Of a stretch of 54,181 nucleotides of DNA, positions 34,201-41,892 are shown in pieces. This DNA is from Bacteroidota bacterium. GTDB lineage: Bacteria; Bacteroidota; Bacteroidia; Bacteroidales; Prolixibacteraceae. Below the pieces are notes generated by a model that saw only the letters and a program-made list of their open reading frames with translations, was not told the DNA's origin and did not search any database. The stretch lies in NCBI GenBank assembly GCA_023251455.1, contig JAHEYT010000054.1, positions 1 to 54,181 of the forward strand, in the 5' to 3' direction. Each line of letters begins with the position of its first letter. Positions within the stretch are counted from its first letter, which is position 1. The position numbers were made by a program, and so were the translations under genes.

Positions 34201-34650
34201 TGCCTGTGATTTTTCCTGATTTCCGATTTCAGGAATCAATGATTCATCAAATGCAGCAATTTCCGGCGGAATTTCGCTATACATTTTCACCGTCCAACTC
34301 AGAAAGCGAAACAAAAAACGGACACAAGGAACACTGACTTTGGATGATGATTTGCCTTGGTGTGCAGCCAAATTCCCTTCCCTCCGGATAAAGTCAATAT
34401 CGCGGTAAATAGATGGCGGTATGATTTCCTTAAAGCTTTGCTCTCCCAATCGCGCTGCGAGGTTGCTGTTGTATGGCTGATTCAAACACCCTTCGTTTTC
34501 GTAAAGCCAATTCACCATTTTTTCGAGCGAAAGGCGGGCATAAAAAGCAGAAGTAACCGGAGCTGTTTTAGCGCTTTGCTCTGCTTCAACTGCCGATTGA
34601 AAGAGAAAATGCCATTCGTTCTGAAGGAAGTGAAAATTTGAATTAGCCAT
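31249..34650 (-). CDS. hsdR: Type I restriction enzyme R subunit (HsdR)
   Basis: The protein has 1133 residues. The N-terminus (1-130) looks like the DUF4145/HEPN-like part found in EcoEI-type HsdR, followed by a coiled coil (about 145-190). The nuclease site is D254...E269-A-K271 (YVDYVLW, LVEAKK). The translocase has Walker A ATGSGKT at 390-396, IIDEAH near 487 and motif VI in QMIGRGTR. The C-terminal domain resembles EcoEI_R_C. It translocates and cuts unmodified DNA together with HsdM and HsdS. Unusually, three other genes separate it from hsdS and hsdM. Confidence 0.95.
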   Translation of the reverse strand: MANSNFHFLQNEWHFLFQSAVEAEQSAKTAPVTSAFYARLSLEKMVNWLYENEGCLNQPYNSNLAARLGEQSFKEIIPPSIYRDIDFIRREGNLAAHQGKSSSKVSVPCVRFLFRFLSWTVKMYSEIPPEIAAFDESLIPEIGNQEKSQAEIKRLEDENTGQIEIANRERKKRLEIEEELRKIKAQFALTESRKRQNSPVIIPAGQYSEAKTRELYINSMLREAGWNPDATNATEYPVTGMPKSVNPTGNGYVDYVLWGDNGLPLALVEAKKTSRNIHEGKHQAELYANCLERITGQRPVIYYSNGFDTELWDDCFYTPRKVHGFYTKDELQVLVNRRKDRIDPRTQTINNAITNRVYQKLAIKSVLDKYLKTTSEGLKGGSRKALVVMATGSGKTRTAISFVDVLMKAGWISRVLFLADRNALVTQAKRNFNKLLPHLSSVDLTKEKEDKETRLVFSTYPTMMNCIDGIHSGEQRFYSVGHFDLIIIDEAHRSVYQKYGAIFDYFDALMLGLTATPKDSTDYDTYRLFEEEQGIPTFDYELQEAVDEKYLVPFQAKQVDLGFMTRGIKYNELSPEEKIRYEETFRDEQGNLPDAISPAAINNWLFNEDTVDKVLDILMNEGVRVEGGDKTGKTIIFARNHAHAEFIEARFNFLYPQFSNKYLRVIDNYEKYAQDLIDDFEMIGKLPQIAVSVDMLDTGIDVPPIVNLVIFKPVYSKAKFWQMIGRGTRLCEDLFAPGDHKQFFNVFDICRNFEFFQENATGIIPVSYDSVSARIFKNVIGLAEAFRQDPYLDEYHQKARTEYLDWAHERVSALNRSSFTVKMVLRYVDQFSDRNSWNALTNEDKHNIYTHLAKLIFIPEDDEKAKRFDQLMTSFQLTVVENDAIQQRYCNKVRTIANQLSRLLNIHEVAKVQNVVRSAMTDEFWVERTHSKLETVRESFRQLIKYIPATETVIYQTDFEDQLIGINTIADVEGGYRKSDNYKLKVERYIRENIYHITIQKLRKNIKLTSAELQELERLVFIDSQIGTKDDFVKHYGEQPLGKFIRTILGMDEEATQTAFSEFIDFGNLRADQIQFIRNIVTHFKNNGILELSQLAQPPFTDINDHGIFGLFEDEDQDRIIRIVEQVNNNAVG

Positions 34651-34727
34651 TTATTCAGGTTTAAGTCAGAATCTTAAAGCCTAAAATTAAGATAATATTG
34701 TTAAAAAGCATTCTTCCCAAAATAATT

Positions 34728-35234
34728 TTAGCTTTTATCTTTCTCGGAAGACAAAGCACTATCTACCCGATCATAGATAATTTTAGTCTGTTTCCGATAC
34801 GAAAGAATCAAGAAAACAAACAATGCCACTACTATTGTTAATTTCACAAAACTGTCACTCCAATCAAACTGAATTCCAGTCATATCAAAAACAATGAATA
34901 CACCAAGTACAAGAAACATCGCAGCAATTGACCGAAACATATTATTGGTTTCGGAATGGATTTCAATTTTGGCATCCAACGCTTTAGCTTTGTTGAAATC
35001 TTTCAACGGTTGGAATACAACTAATTTGGTTTTTCTTAAAATTGGTTCAATACAAAGAGAACCAACTCTATTTATAAGCATACCAATGAAATAATACAAA
35101 AAAACACCTTCCAAAACATTCTTTTGCAAAAAGTGAAAATTTGTGGCCTTATCGAGCAAAACCAAAAATAATACTCCAGGAAATAAGTAATTGAAAAGGT
35201 TGTAAGACGAAATTTTATTGATAAGATCATTCAT
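34728..35234 (-). CDS. Small multi-span membrane protein, candidate effector
   Basis: The protein has 168 residues. About four hydrophobic segments can be seen: 13-26 (YLFPGVLFLVLLDK), 42-58 (GVFLYYFIGMLINRVG), 101-120 (FRSIAAMFLVLGVFIVF) and 132-146 (LTIVVALFVFLIL). A charged cytoplasmic loop (about 65-95) separates the pairs. I do not recognise a family. It starts 3 bases after the E1/JAB gene and so belongs to that operon. Small membrane proteins at the end of defence operons often act as membrane-damaging effectors, which is the best guess here. Confidence 0.6.
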   Translation of the reverse strand: MNDLINKISSYNLFNYLFPGVLFLVLLDKATNFHFLQKNVLEGVFLYYFIGMLINRVGSLCIEPILRKTKLVVFQPLKDFNKAKALDAKIEIHSETNNMFRSIAAMFLVLGVFIVFDMTGIQFDWSDSFVKLTIVVALFVFLILSYRKQTKIIYDRVDSALSSEKDKS

Positions 35235-35237
35235 GTG

Positions 35238-37445
35238 TCATGGTTTAAAAATTATATTACAATCGTTATCACCTAATATACCCATCAAAACTGGGGAACC
35301 CTGCCGTGACATTTTTTTGTATAGATAGTCATACAAATTGAAATCATAGGAGCTGGGATTCGTTGAACACCCTTGTGGATGAGAATGCCATTCTCCCAAA
35401 TAGCACAACTGATTATCAACCACTTTAAGGTATTTATAGTAATTATCGAGTAACCCTTCTACTCCTCGTTCAAATGTTGACCTACTTTCCATACTGTCAG
35501 GCGGTGCGAATAAAGAATCACAGATATAAATTACTTTCCTCTGAAAATCATATGAGCCAATTAATATGCCACCAGTTTCATTCGGTAATTTAGAGTATCT
35601 AAAAGCTTTCATCCGGTCAAGCAGCCATAAATCAAAATACATCTTCCATTCGCCAACATCCTTTCGTATCCATCTTGTTGGTTCGAACGAATATTTTCTG
35701 ACTTCAAAAGTTGTTTTATCAGTTCTCCAAATTGAGATTGTTGGCTTACCATTCTCAATAATCGACTTTAATGACTTCGTGCAGATGGATGCATTCAGAG
35801 CAACATCTGTTTGATTTATCCTATTTGTTATTTCTCTGCAACTATTCCGATTATATCGAAGTTTTAGAGAATCTTCATATTTCAAGTGATCGTGCAACGA
35901 TTCTTCCTGAAACAGACATCTGTAATATTGCAATTCCAGAAAATCCAATCTGAATTTACGTCGTTTATCTTCAGCCAAAACAACCAGATCAGTGCCATCA
36001 GGATTTAGAAAAGATGAAATCCGAGGAGTTTTAATTGTGTCATTGTAATCCCTTGCCAATGTTCGGGCAACAGCAATTGAGGTTGACATATCAATGATGA
36101 CCTTCGCATCCTGAAGTTTTGCTATTACCGAATCATCTTCTTTTATAGTTAGAAAATCAGAATTGATTGGCGTAGCAATTTGTATTCGATGCAATTCATT
36201 CGCTTTTTCAGATACCTTAACCGCTTTATTATAGCCAACCGACTTTCGGTCGAGTGAGTGTTTGGCTAAATTGTGGGGATAAAGTTTATCATGATCGATA
36301 ATAGTCCATGTGCCAAATCCCATCCTTACAAAATGATCAAATACCTGCGATCCCAATGCTCCTGCACCAATTAAGATAAAAGCATCATCATTTTTTTTAA
36401 TATTATTAAATAATGCTGATGTAGAAGGATTATAATCCAGCATTGACGAATACAACTCAATTGGAATATTGTCAATCACTTCCTGATCAAAATCCTTGTT
36501 GATGATTGGGACTATTGAACCATCTTTCTGATACAAACATCCTGATTTCTCCCCTAAATCGAGAATACTCATTTCTGTCAAAAAAAACAGATACTCCCAG
36601 GAGGAGGGTTCAACATCATCTGCATGTCTTTTGACTGGAATCAACCCATGAAATGCCAGTTTATCTTTGACGAGTTTTTGATTCTGCAAAAACTCTTTTA
36701 AACGTACATTAAATATTCTCCTTAAGAAAACAGGGAAAGAGGTTCCATCAATCTTAAAGATTTCTCCAATATCTGAAAGAATTTTGGGCTGACGCCTGAC
36801 AAAGCCATGAGTTTGAGGATCGGATTTAAAACCAAACAAATGAAAAGGAGACTGCCCCCCTGGTTCATTGCTTAATTCGAATAAATTGGATTCACCAATG
36901 CGGTTTAAATGTGTGTATTTTTCTGGATCATACGGATGAGTTAACAATACATATCCTTTCGGAATAAAGAAAGGTTCCAATGGTTGATCTTCTTGATGCA
37001 GTTTCCCTACTGAAGTTAAGGCAAACCAATTCCGAATATAACCGATGAATTCAAATTCAGTTAATTTATGCTTTGCTTCAGTGAACGACTGTTCCGTCAC
37101 ACAAAGAGCAATCGGATGCTCGAAGGGGCTAAGGTACGTATGCGGTAAACCACCTTCAAAATCTTCACGCAAAGCATATACTTCAGGGAAATTGTTATCA
37201 CTCTCTGAACAAATTATAGCAACATCTTCATAAACCTGAATACCATTTACAGGATTTTGAGGAATCTCAATGTCAAGAGTTACGAGAATCACCTCACTAT
37301 TATCGGTTCTGCGCCTGCATACCAATGTTTCTTCTATAAAGTATGAATGCTGCTGGATAGCAAGAGCTAAGTCTTTAGCCCTTGCTATTCTTAATTCAGC
37401 AGGTTGTATTTCTGTCCCTTCAATTATTGGATAGGAATAATTCAT
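35238..37445 (-). CDS. Fused E2-like / E1 (ThiF) / JAB protein of a bacterial ubiquitin-like system
   Basis: The start is ATG 37445 (MNYSYPIIEG), one base after the MBL stop. The protein has 735 residues. Residues about 20-170 fit an E2-like fold, with PHTYLSPFEHPIALC and candidate cysteine C115, then GKLHQEDQPLEPFF. The ThiF/E1 adenylation domain (about 330-560) has the nucleotide loop GAGALGS (360-366) and NRNSC (C536, candidate transfer cysteine). The C-terminal JAB/JAMM domain (about 600-735) has E623 (NETGGILIG) and WHSHPQGC...D701. Activation, transfer and peptidase functions are thus in one chain. No ubiquitin-like gene is adjacent. Confidence 0.85.
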   Translation of the reverse strand: MNYSYPIIEGTEIQPAELRIARAKDLALAIQQHSYFIEETLVCRRRTDNSEVILVTLDIEIPQNPVNGIQVYEDVAIICSESDNNFPEVYALREDFEGGLPHTYLSPFEHPIALCVTEQSFTEAKHKLTEFEFIGYIRNWFALTSVGKLHQEDQPLEPFFIPKGYVLLTHPYDPEKYTHLNRIGESNLFELSNEPGGQSPFHLFGFKSDPQTHGFVRRQPKILSDIGEIFKIDGTSFPVFLRRIFNVRLKEFLQNQKLVKDKLAFHGLIPVKRHADDVEPSSWEYLFFLTEMSILDLGEKSGCLYQKDGSIVPIINKDFDQEVIDNIPIELYSSMLDYNPSTSALFNNIKKNDDAFILIGAGALGSQVFDHFVRMGFGTWTIIDHDKLYPHNLAKHSLDRKSVGYNKAVKVSEKANELHRIQIATPINSDFLTIKEDDSVIAKLQDAKVIIDMSTSIAVARTLARDYNDTIKTPRISSFLNPDGTDLVVLAEDKRRKFRLDFLELQYYRCLFQEESLHDHLKYEDSLKLRYNRNSCREITNRINQTDVALNASICTKSLKSIIENGKPTISIWRTDKTTFEVRKYSFEPTRWIRKDVGEWKMYFDLWLLDRMKAFRYSKLPNETGGILIGSYDFQRKVIYICDSLFAPPDSMESRSTFERGVEGLLDNYYKYLKVVDNQLCYLGEWHSHPQGCSTNPSSYDFNLYDYLYKKMSRQGSPVLMGILGDNDCNIIFKP

Positions 37446-37446
37446 A

Positions 37447-38592
37447 TTATCTTCCAGCTCTAGGCGGTGTACTACCAAGAATTCCAATAGCAGCAGCACT
37501 CTCAGCCTTTGTTAGTTTGATGCCATCGTCCTCAATAATGAACTCTAATGGTTCAGGAGCTTTGGAGCTCTTATTTATGGCCGTATTCCGAAAGTATCCG
37601 GCAGTAACTTTTTTGACATACTGCTCTTTTGCCTGATGATGTGGAGGGTTGTTATCATCATCTTCAATTTTAACACATGACGCAACAACATACGCATTTT
37701 TCTGTTTGTAATCCAATAATTCCAATGCATAATCCTTCGGTGTTTTATTGTCTTCATAAGGCCTGTCATTAAAGAATGACCATGAACAATGATGTGGCGA
37801 CAAAAAGATATCCCACTTCAATTTATCCTGATTATTGTTGTTTTCTGAAATTCTCAAAACCTTTTCCCAGATATAATGGTCGGCATCACCTCCGAAGAAA
37901 GCCCGTGTTTTAATGCTTCCACCCTTCGTTAATCGGAATGAAGCTTGAAAAATAATGCTTGTTGAATTATGATCCTTTTCGGCCTTTCCAATTACCAAAT
38001 CACTTTTGAATGGGGCATGAATAAAAAACTCGATAAAGTCAGAGACTTTTCCATTGAATTTATTGACAATATCGCTAGGAGCATAATGCAACCCTTCAAC
38101 AGTTTTGTCTTGGTCATTATAACCAATGATCCGCATTCGGTTACCATACGTATCAGCTTTCTTCGGATCATCCTCAAAAAGTTGTCTTCTACGTTTGGCC
38201 TCCTTACGAATTAATACTGCCTGTTGGCAAACATCATGTAAAAAGATTTGTTGGGTTACCCACAACTCACCAATGATGATTTCATCTTTTTTTCGGTTAT
38301 CATCCGAATAATCATCCGGATCACCGCAATAGTAGTTATTTTCGAATCCAAGGCAGTGATCTTTATGTGGATGCGATAGTACAAATAAATCAACGAAGGG
38401 ATTCTTATTGCTGTCCTTCTTCAACTCCTTCAAAAGATCTTTTTTAACATCGTAAATTTTCACTCCACTTGAGTTTTCCTCTCCATCCCGAATCTGGCAG
38501 TCAATCTGAATTGTTGAGTCATCACTTAATTTTATCAACGTGTTGTCGGCATTATCGACAGGGTAAAACTTAATTATATGTTTTTGAGCCAT
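37447..38592 (-). CDS. MBL-fold hydrolase of the ubiquitin-like operon
   Basis: The start is ATG 38592 (MAQKHIIKFYPVD); an ATG at 38655 would add 21 residues encoded by the leader. The 381-residue protein is a ComEC-like metallo-beta-lactamase-fold enzyme. It has SHPHKDHCLGF (metal ligands at 74-79), AFFGGDADHYIW and FLSPHHCSWSFF with the later metal ligands. The last residues form a flexible tail ending STPPRAGR, unusual for an MBL enzyme. Its substrate may be a nucleotide, nucleic acid or a lipid-linked compound. It is the first gene of the operon and its stop lies one base from the next start. Confidence 0.82.
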   Translation of the reverse strand: MAQKHIIKFYPVDNADNTLIKLSDDSTIQIDCQIRDGEENSSGVKIYDVKKDLLKELKKDSNKNPFVDLFVLSHPHKDHCLGFENNYYCGDPDDYSDDNRKKDEIIIGELWVTQQIFLHDVCQQAVLIRKEAKRRRQLFEDDPKKADTYGNRMRIIGYNDQDKTVEGLHYAPSDIVNKFNGKVSDFIEFFIHAPFKSDLVIGKAEKDHNSTSIIFQASFRLTKGGSIKTRAFFGGDADHYIWEKVLRISENNNNQDKLKWDIFLSPHHCSWSFFNDRPYEDNKTPKDYALELLDYKQKNAYVVASCVKIEDDDNNPPHHQAKEQYVKKVTAGYFRNTAINKSSKAPEPLEFIIEDDGIKLTKAESAAAIGILGSTPPRAGR

Positions 38593-38724
38593 TTTTGATT
38601 TTTTATGGGGTTTGGGTCCCCGGTTAATAAAACATACCTTCCCTCTTTTGATCACTCGGAGAGGTCAATTAAAACCGAATTCGCAATTTTTTAGGGAGGG
38701 AGGGTGGATAATGAAGAAAAGATC

Positions 38725-38732
38725 TATATTTG
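38725..38732 (+). promoter_or_regulatory. Promoter -7 element of the small RNA
   Basis: TATATTTG fits the Bacteroidetes -7 consensus TAnnTTTG exactly. The -33 region is purine-rich and does not match TTTG. Confidence 0.5.
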
Positions 38733-38737
38733 CAGCC

Positions 38738-38828
38738 TCATTTGGAAATTCATCGAGGTGGTAAGCCTCGATCCGCCGGCAAGCATTTTTCCAAATCCCA
38801 AGTCGCTTACGAAAGGCGACTTTTTTTA
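38738..38828 (+). ncRNA. Structured small RNA, about 90 nt, with its own terminator
   Basis: The 5' domain is a closed stem: ATTTGGAAA (38740-38748) pairs with TTTCCAAAT (38788-38796). Inside it ATCGAGG (38752-38758) pairs with CCTCGAT (38766-38772). It ends in a Rho-independent terminator, AAGTCGC (38800-38806) with GCGACTT (38816-38822) and a T-run. A TAnnTTTG promoter element stands about 6 nt before the start. It is transcribed opposite to hsdS and the MBL operon, between them. I do not recognise the family. Confidence 0.65.
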
Positions 38829-39006
38829 TTTCAATGTTTCTTACCTTTTTCGTTTTTTATAATTTCTGGTATAACTTTACAATTGCTGTACCACTGTTAA
38901 TATTTGTTAAATTTTGGCATTTTGTCAGTCATATTTATTTTCAGTTGACAGTTTATCAATTGCGACATTCTGCTCTGTCATATTATGTAAGAATCTAAAT
39001 ATATTA
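38829..39006. other. Intergenic stretch downstream of hsdS
   Basis: AT-rich sequence between the small RNA terminator and the hsdS stop. Nothing else could be supported. The upstream flank 38593-38724 holds the leader of the MBL gene with a G-rich stretch (GGGAGGGAGGG near 38695-38704). Confidence 0.4.
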
Positions 39007-40188
39007 CTACAATTCACCTCCAAACGCTTTTTGCAACAGCCCGTTAAACAAATCTTCACTCTCGTGTAAACTTTGCTTTACTAATGTTTTCTGGGCCTCA
39101 ATGTTTTCAACAATTTGGGCAAATTGGTTTTGAAGTGCGATTGGCGGTATTGGTAATTCAATTTCATTTAAAACGCCAGTATTCATATGCGTAAAACTAT
39201 TATCACCTCCAGTCTTTAACCTTGCTAGTTTGGGCCCCCAATTTGACATTATAGTGGTAAAATATATTGGCAATAACTTTTTAGAATTTAGTCTTAACCT
39301 AATTAAATTTGTGCTAATTATCGCCGCCACAGTAAAAGGAATAATACACATTTTGCCCACAGTCCCTGCACGAGAAATGATAATGTCACCTTTCTGTGTT
39401 TTATACCCCCTTAAATCATTATACTTTTCTTCACTAATGAATAAATTTTCACCTTCGATGAATTTATTTGGTTTAATATTATCCATTGTCCAAACAGGAA
39501 CTCCTGATTCTTTGTATTCGTTTTTTTTCAAGGCACTTCCAAACGGACCACATTTAGTGCCATTTTTCTGATCAATATAAAATTCTTTAAGCTTCTTAAT
39601 CTCCCACCCTTTAGGGTTCGTTACCGGATCGCCAAACATATCCAAAAAAGTAGACTGTAATAATTCATCATAGGTAGCCAGCAGTTGTTTGTTCTTCTGG
39701 CGCAAAGCATCGGCCTTGTCGAGTATTTCAGCAATGCGTTTTTGCGCTGGAAGGGGTGGAAGAGGGATCAACAATTCCCTAAGTTTAGCTTTATTTAAAG
39801 TTATTCCTTTAACTGCTCTATCTCCTTTTCCATCAAAATTCAAAGACCCAAGTGCATGATAAAGAAATGGTTGATAAACTTCCTTTTCACTTTTTATTTT
39901 CAAGGCTGCAATTGCCTCGTTTGTAAATAAGTCTTTACTTGCAATACCAACTTTACCAACAGAAAGTTTGAAACTAAAAAGCAATGTACCTTGGGGAACC
40001 AATTTCATATTGCATTCTCTAATAGCCAAATCGGTAACCTGTTCTTTAGTCTCAGAAAGGAATTTGAAATTCTTCATGTCGGCTATTGATAGCCAAGAAT
40101 ACCCGTTTCCCCAATATTTTGGTTGGTTCCGGCTTGGAGTTCTCCCAATTTCAATATTGCAAATTACACCCAGCTTGACGTTTTTCAT
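39007..40188 (-). CDS. hsdS: Type I restriction specificity subunit (HsdS)
   Basis: The protein has 393 residues with the two-half design of HsdS. Target recognition domain 1 spans about 1-150. The first conserved helix region follows (PLPPLPAQKRIAEILDKADALRQKNKQL, near 138-165). Target recognition domain 2 spans about 195-340, and the second conserved helix region is near 345-393 (LPIPPIALQNQFAQIVENIEAQ). The two domains set the bipartite target of the methylase and restriction complex. It overlaps hsdM by 4 bases. No inverted copies of hsdS or an invertase are nearby, so phase variation is not indicated. Confidence 0.94.
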   Translation of the reverse strand: MKNVKLGVICNIEIGRTPSRNQPKYWGNGYSWLSIADMKNFKFLSETKEQVTDLAIRECNMKLVPQGTLLFSFKLSVGKVGIASKDLFTNEAIAALKIKSEKEVYQPFLYHALGSLNFDGKGDRAVKGITLNKAKLRELLIPLPPLPAQKRIAEILDKADALRQKNKQLLATYDELLQSTFLDMFGDPVTNPKGWEIKKLKEFYIDQKNGTKCGPFGSALKKNEYKESGVPVWTMDNIKPNKFIEGENLFISEEKYNDLRGYKTQKGDIIISRAGTVGKMCIIPFTVAAIISTNLIRLRLNSKKLLPIYFTTIMSNWGPKLARLKTGGDNSFTHMNTGVLNEIELPIPPIALQNQFAQIVENIEAQKTLVKQSLHESEDLFNGLLQKAFGGEL

Positions 40189-41747
40189 CCCAGCAATCCT
40201 CCCAATTCGTTCATCAATTGCTTACGTTCTTCATCCATTTTGCTAATCCGCTCAATAATAACTTTGGGAGCTGTATAATTAACCTGTTCGTGCACAATTT
40301 TCTGGTAAAGGTTAAACGAAAGGTTGTAGTTTTCGGCACGGATTTCATCGGCTGTAACAAAGAATTGTTGGGCAGTGCGGTCCACTTCGACAGGCTCTGT
40401 GACCGGAGGAGATTGCATCGCTCCGTTCACAATGACGTGGAACCTCTGGATAATGTCGGGAATATTGTTTTCCTCCAGTCGGTAGTTTCGCATCGAAGGC
40501 AAGTCAGGATTATCTTCATCGGGTTTGCCCAACAGTTCGCGTTTATCGTCGAGCGAATATCCATCGGCTTTCATATCGTAAAACCAAACGCGGTTGGTGC
40601 CACCCGTCCCGGTTTTGGTAAAAAGCAGAATAGCAGTGGCAACTCCGGTGTAAGGTTTGAAAACCCCACTTGGCATCGAAATTACGGCTTGTAGTTGGTT
40701 CTCGTCAACCAACAGTTGGCGAACGACCAAATGGCTCTTGGTGCTTCCAAAAAGCACACCTGCCGGAACAATTACGGCGCAACGTCCGCCCGGCTTCAGC
40801 ATACGCAGCATGAGCGAAACAAACAGTAATTCGGTTTTGGCGGTTTTGGCGGTCTTACCCAAATCGAGTGCCTTCTTCAGGCTCAGTTCAATGCCATCGT
40901 AATCGGCAGAACCCGAAAATGGAGGATTGGCCAATATCAGACTGTACTTGTCTTTTACCGTATTGTCGTTCGACAGGGCATCCATGTATTTCAACTTCGG
41001 ATTGTCGATGCCGTGCATTTGCAGGTTCATGGCGCTAATTCCTACCATAGTATTATCGCTCTCGAAACCGCTAAACATGCCATTGTTGAAATGCTGGCGG
41101 AATTCTTTCTTGTAAAATTCATCGGGATAATGCTCGCGCAGGTATTCGACCACACCAACCAGAAAACCTGCTGTTCCGGCAGCCGGATCACAAACCAGTT
41201 CGTCGGTTTGCGGTTGCAGCAGGTCAACCATCAGGCGAATAATATGCTTTGGCGTGCGGAATTGTCCGTTAATTCCTGCCGTTGCCAGCTTCGAAAGCAG
41301 ATATTCATAAACATCTCCTTTTGAGTCAATATCATCTATTTTCAGTTTGTCAATCATCTGCACAATCCGATCCAACAACTTGGGGCTATTGATATCGAAA
41401 TTGGCATAGCGCATCGTTTCGGCAAACAGTCCTCCCTTTTGACCAATACTCTTAATGAAATCGAACACTCCATCTTCTTTGCGGAAAAGCCGGAACATCT
41501 GCTCCGGGTCTTTGGTTTTGAAAATATTCCAGCGCAATTCTCTCTGATCCTCCAGATAAATCGGATCTTGAATCGGCATTTTCAGTTTGTTCGCCTGTTT
41601 TTCTTTCAGCTCCTGCTGCCTGTCCAGATTGCGGATAAAAAGCAAATAGGTAATCTGCTTAATGATGCTCAGTGGGTCAGTCATCCCATTTTGCCAAAAC
41701 TCTTTCCAGATTTTATCAATATCAGTACGCTGTTGCCCTGTAAGCAT
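40185..41747 (-). CDS. hsdM: Type I DNA methyltransferase subunit (HsdM)
   Basis: The protein has 520 residues. The N-terminal helical HsdM_N domain is at about 5-130. The SAM-binding motif is DPAAGTAGF (187-195) and the catalytic motif is NPPF (274-277), as in N6-adenine methylases. It modifies the sites chosen by HsdS. It is the first gene of the hsdM-hsdS pair, 145 bases after the WYL regulator gene. Confidence 0.96.
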   Translation of the reverse strand: MLTGQQRTDIDKIWKEFWQNGMTDPLSIIKQITYLLFIRNLDRQQELKEKQANKLKMPIQDPIYLEDQRELRWNIFKTKDPEQMFRLFRKEDGVFDFIKSIGQKGGLFAETMRYANFDINSPKLLDRIVQMIDKLKIDDIDSKGDVYEYLLSKLATAGINGQFRTPKHIIRLMVDLLQPQTDELVCDPAAGTAGFLVGVVEYLREHYPDEFYKKEFRQHFNNGMFSGFESDNTMVGISAMNLQMHGIDNPKLKYMDALSNDNTVKDKYSLILANPPFSGSADYDGIELSLKKALDLGKTAKTAKTELLFVSLMLRMLKPGGRCAVIVPAGVLFGSTKSHLVVRQLLVDENQLQAVISMPSGVFKPYTGVATAILLFTKTGTGGTNRVWFYDMKADGYSLDDKRELLGKPDEDNPDLPSMRNYRLEENNIPDIIQRFHVIVNGAMQSPPVTEPVEVDRTAQQFFVTADEIRAENYNLSFNLYQKIVHEQVNYTAPKVIIERISKMDEERKQLMNELGGLLG

Positions 41748-41871
41748 AGTTTTCAGTTTTTATATGAATGACAAAAATATCACAAAACGGCTTAATTCGC
41801 TGGAATAAAAACAGGTAGTTATCAACATTATATACTACGCTGAATTGTTCAAAACAAATGTAAAAGGAATG

Positions 41872-41888
41872 TGTGCAGTGATTGTGCA
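41872..41888. promoter_or_regulatory. Direct repeat TGTGCA upstream of hsdM
   Basis: Two TGTGCA copies lie 11 bases apart (one helical turn) between the WYL gene stop and hsdM. They could be a regulator site; evidence is only the repeat itself. Confidence 0.3.
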
Positions 41889-41892
41889 CAGT

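Noticed and set aside
38738..38828. tRNA-like or retron RNA
   Set aside because: No cloverleaf, no CCA-type acceptor stem and no reverse transcriptase gene nearby.
39007..40188. Phase-variable hsdS
   Set aside because: Only one hsdS, no inverted partial copies and no recombinase in the window.
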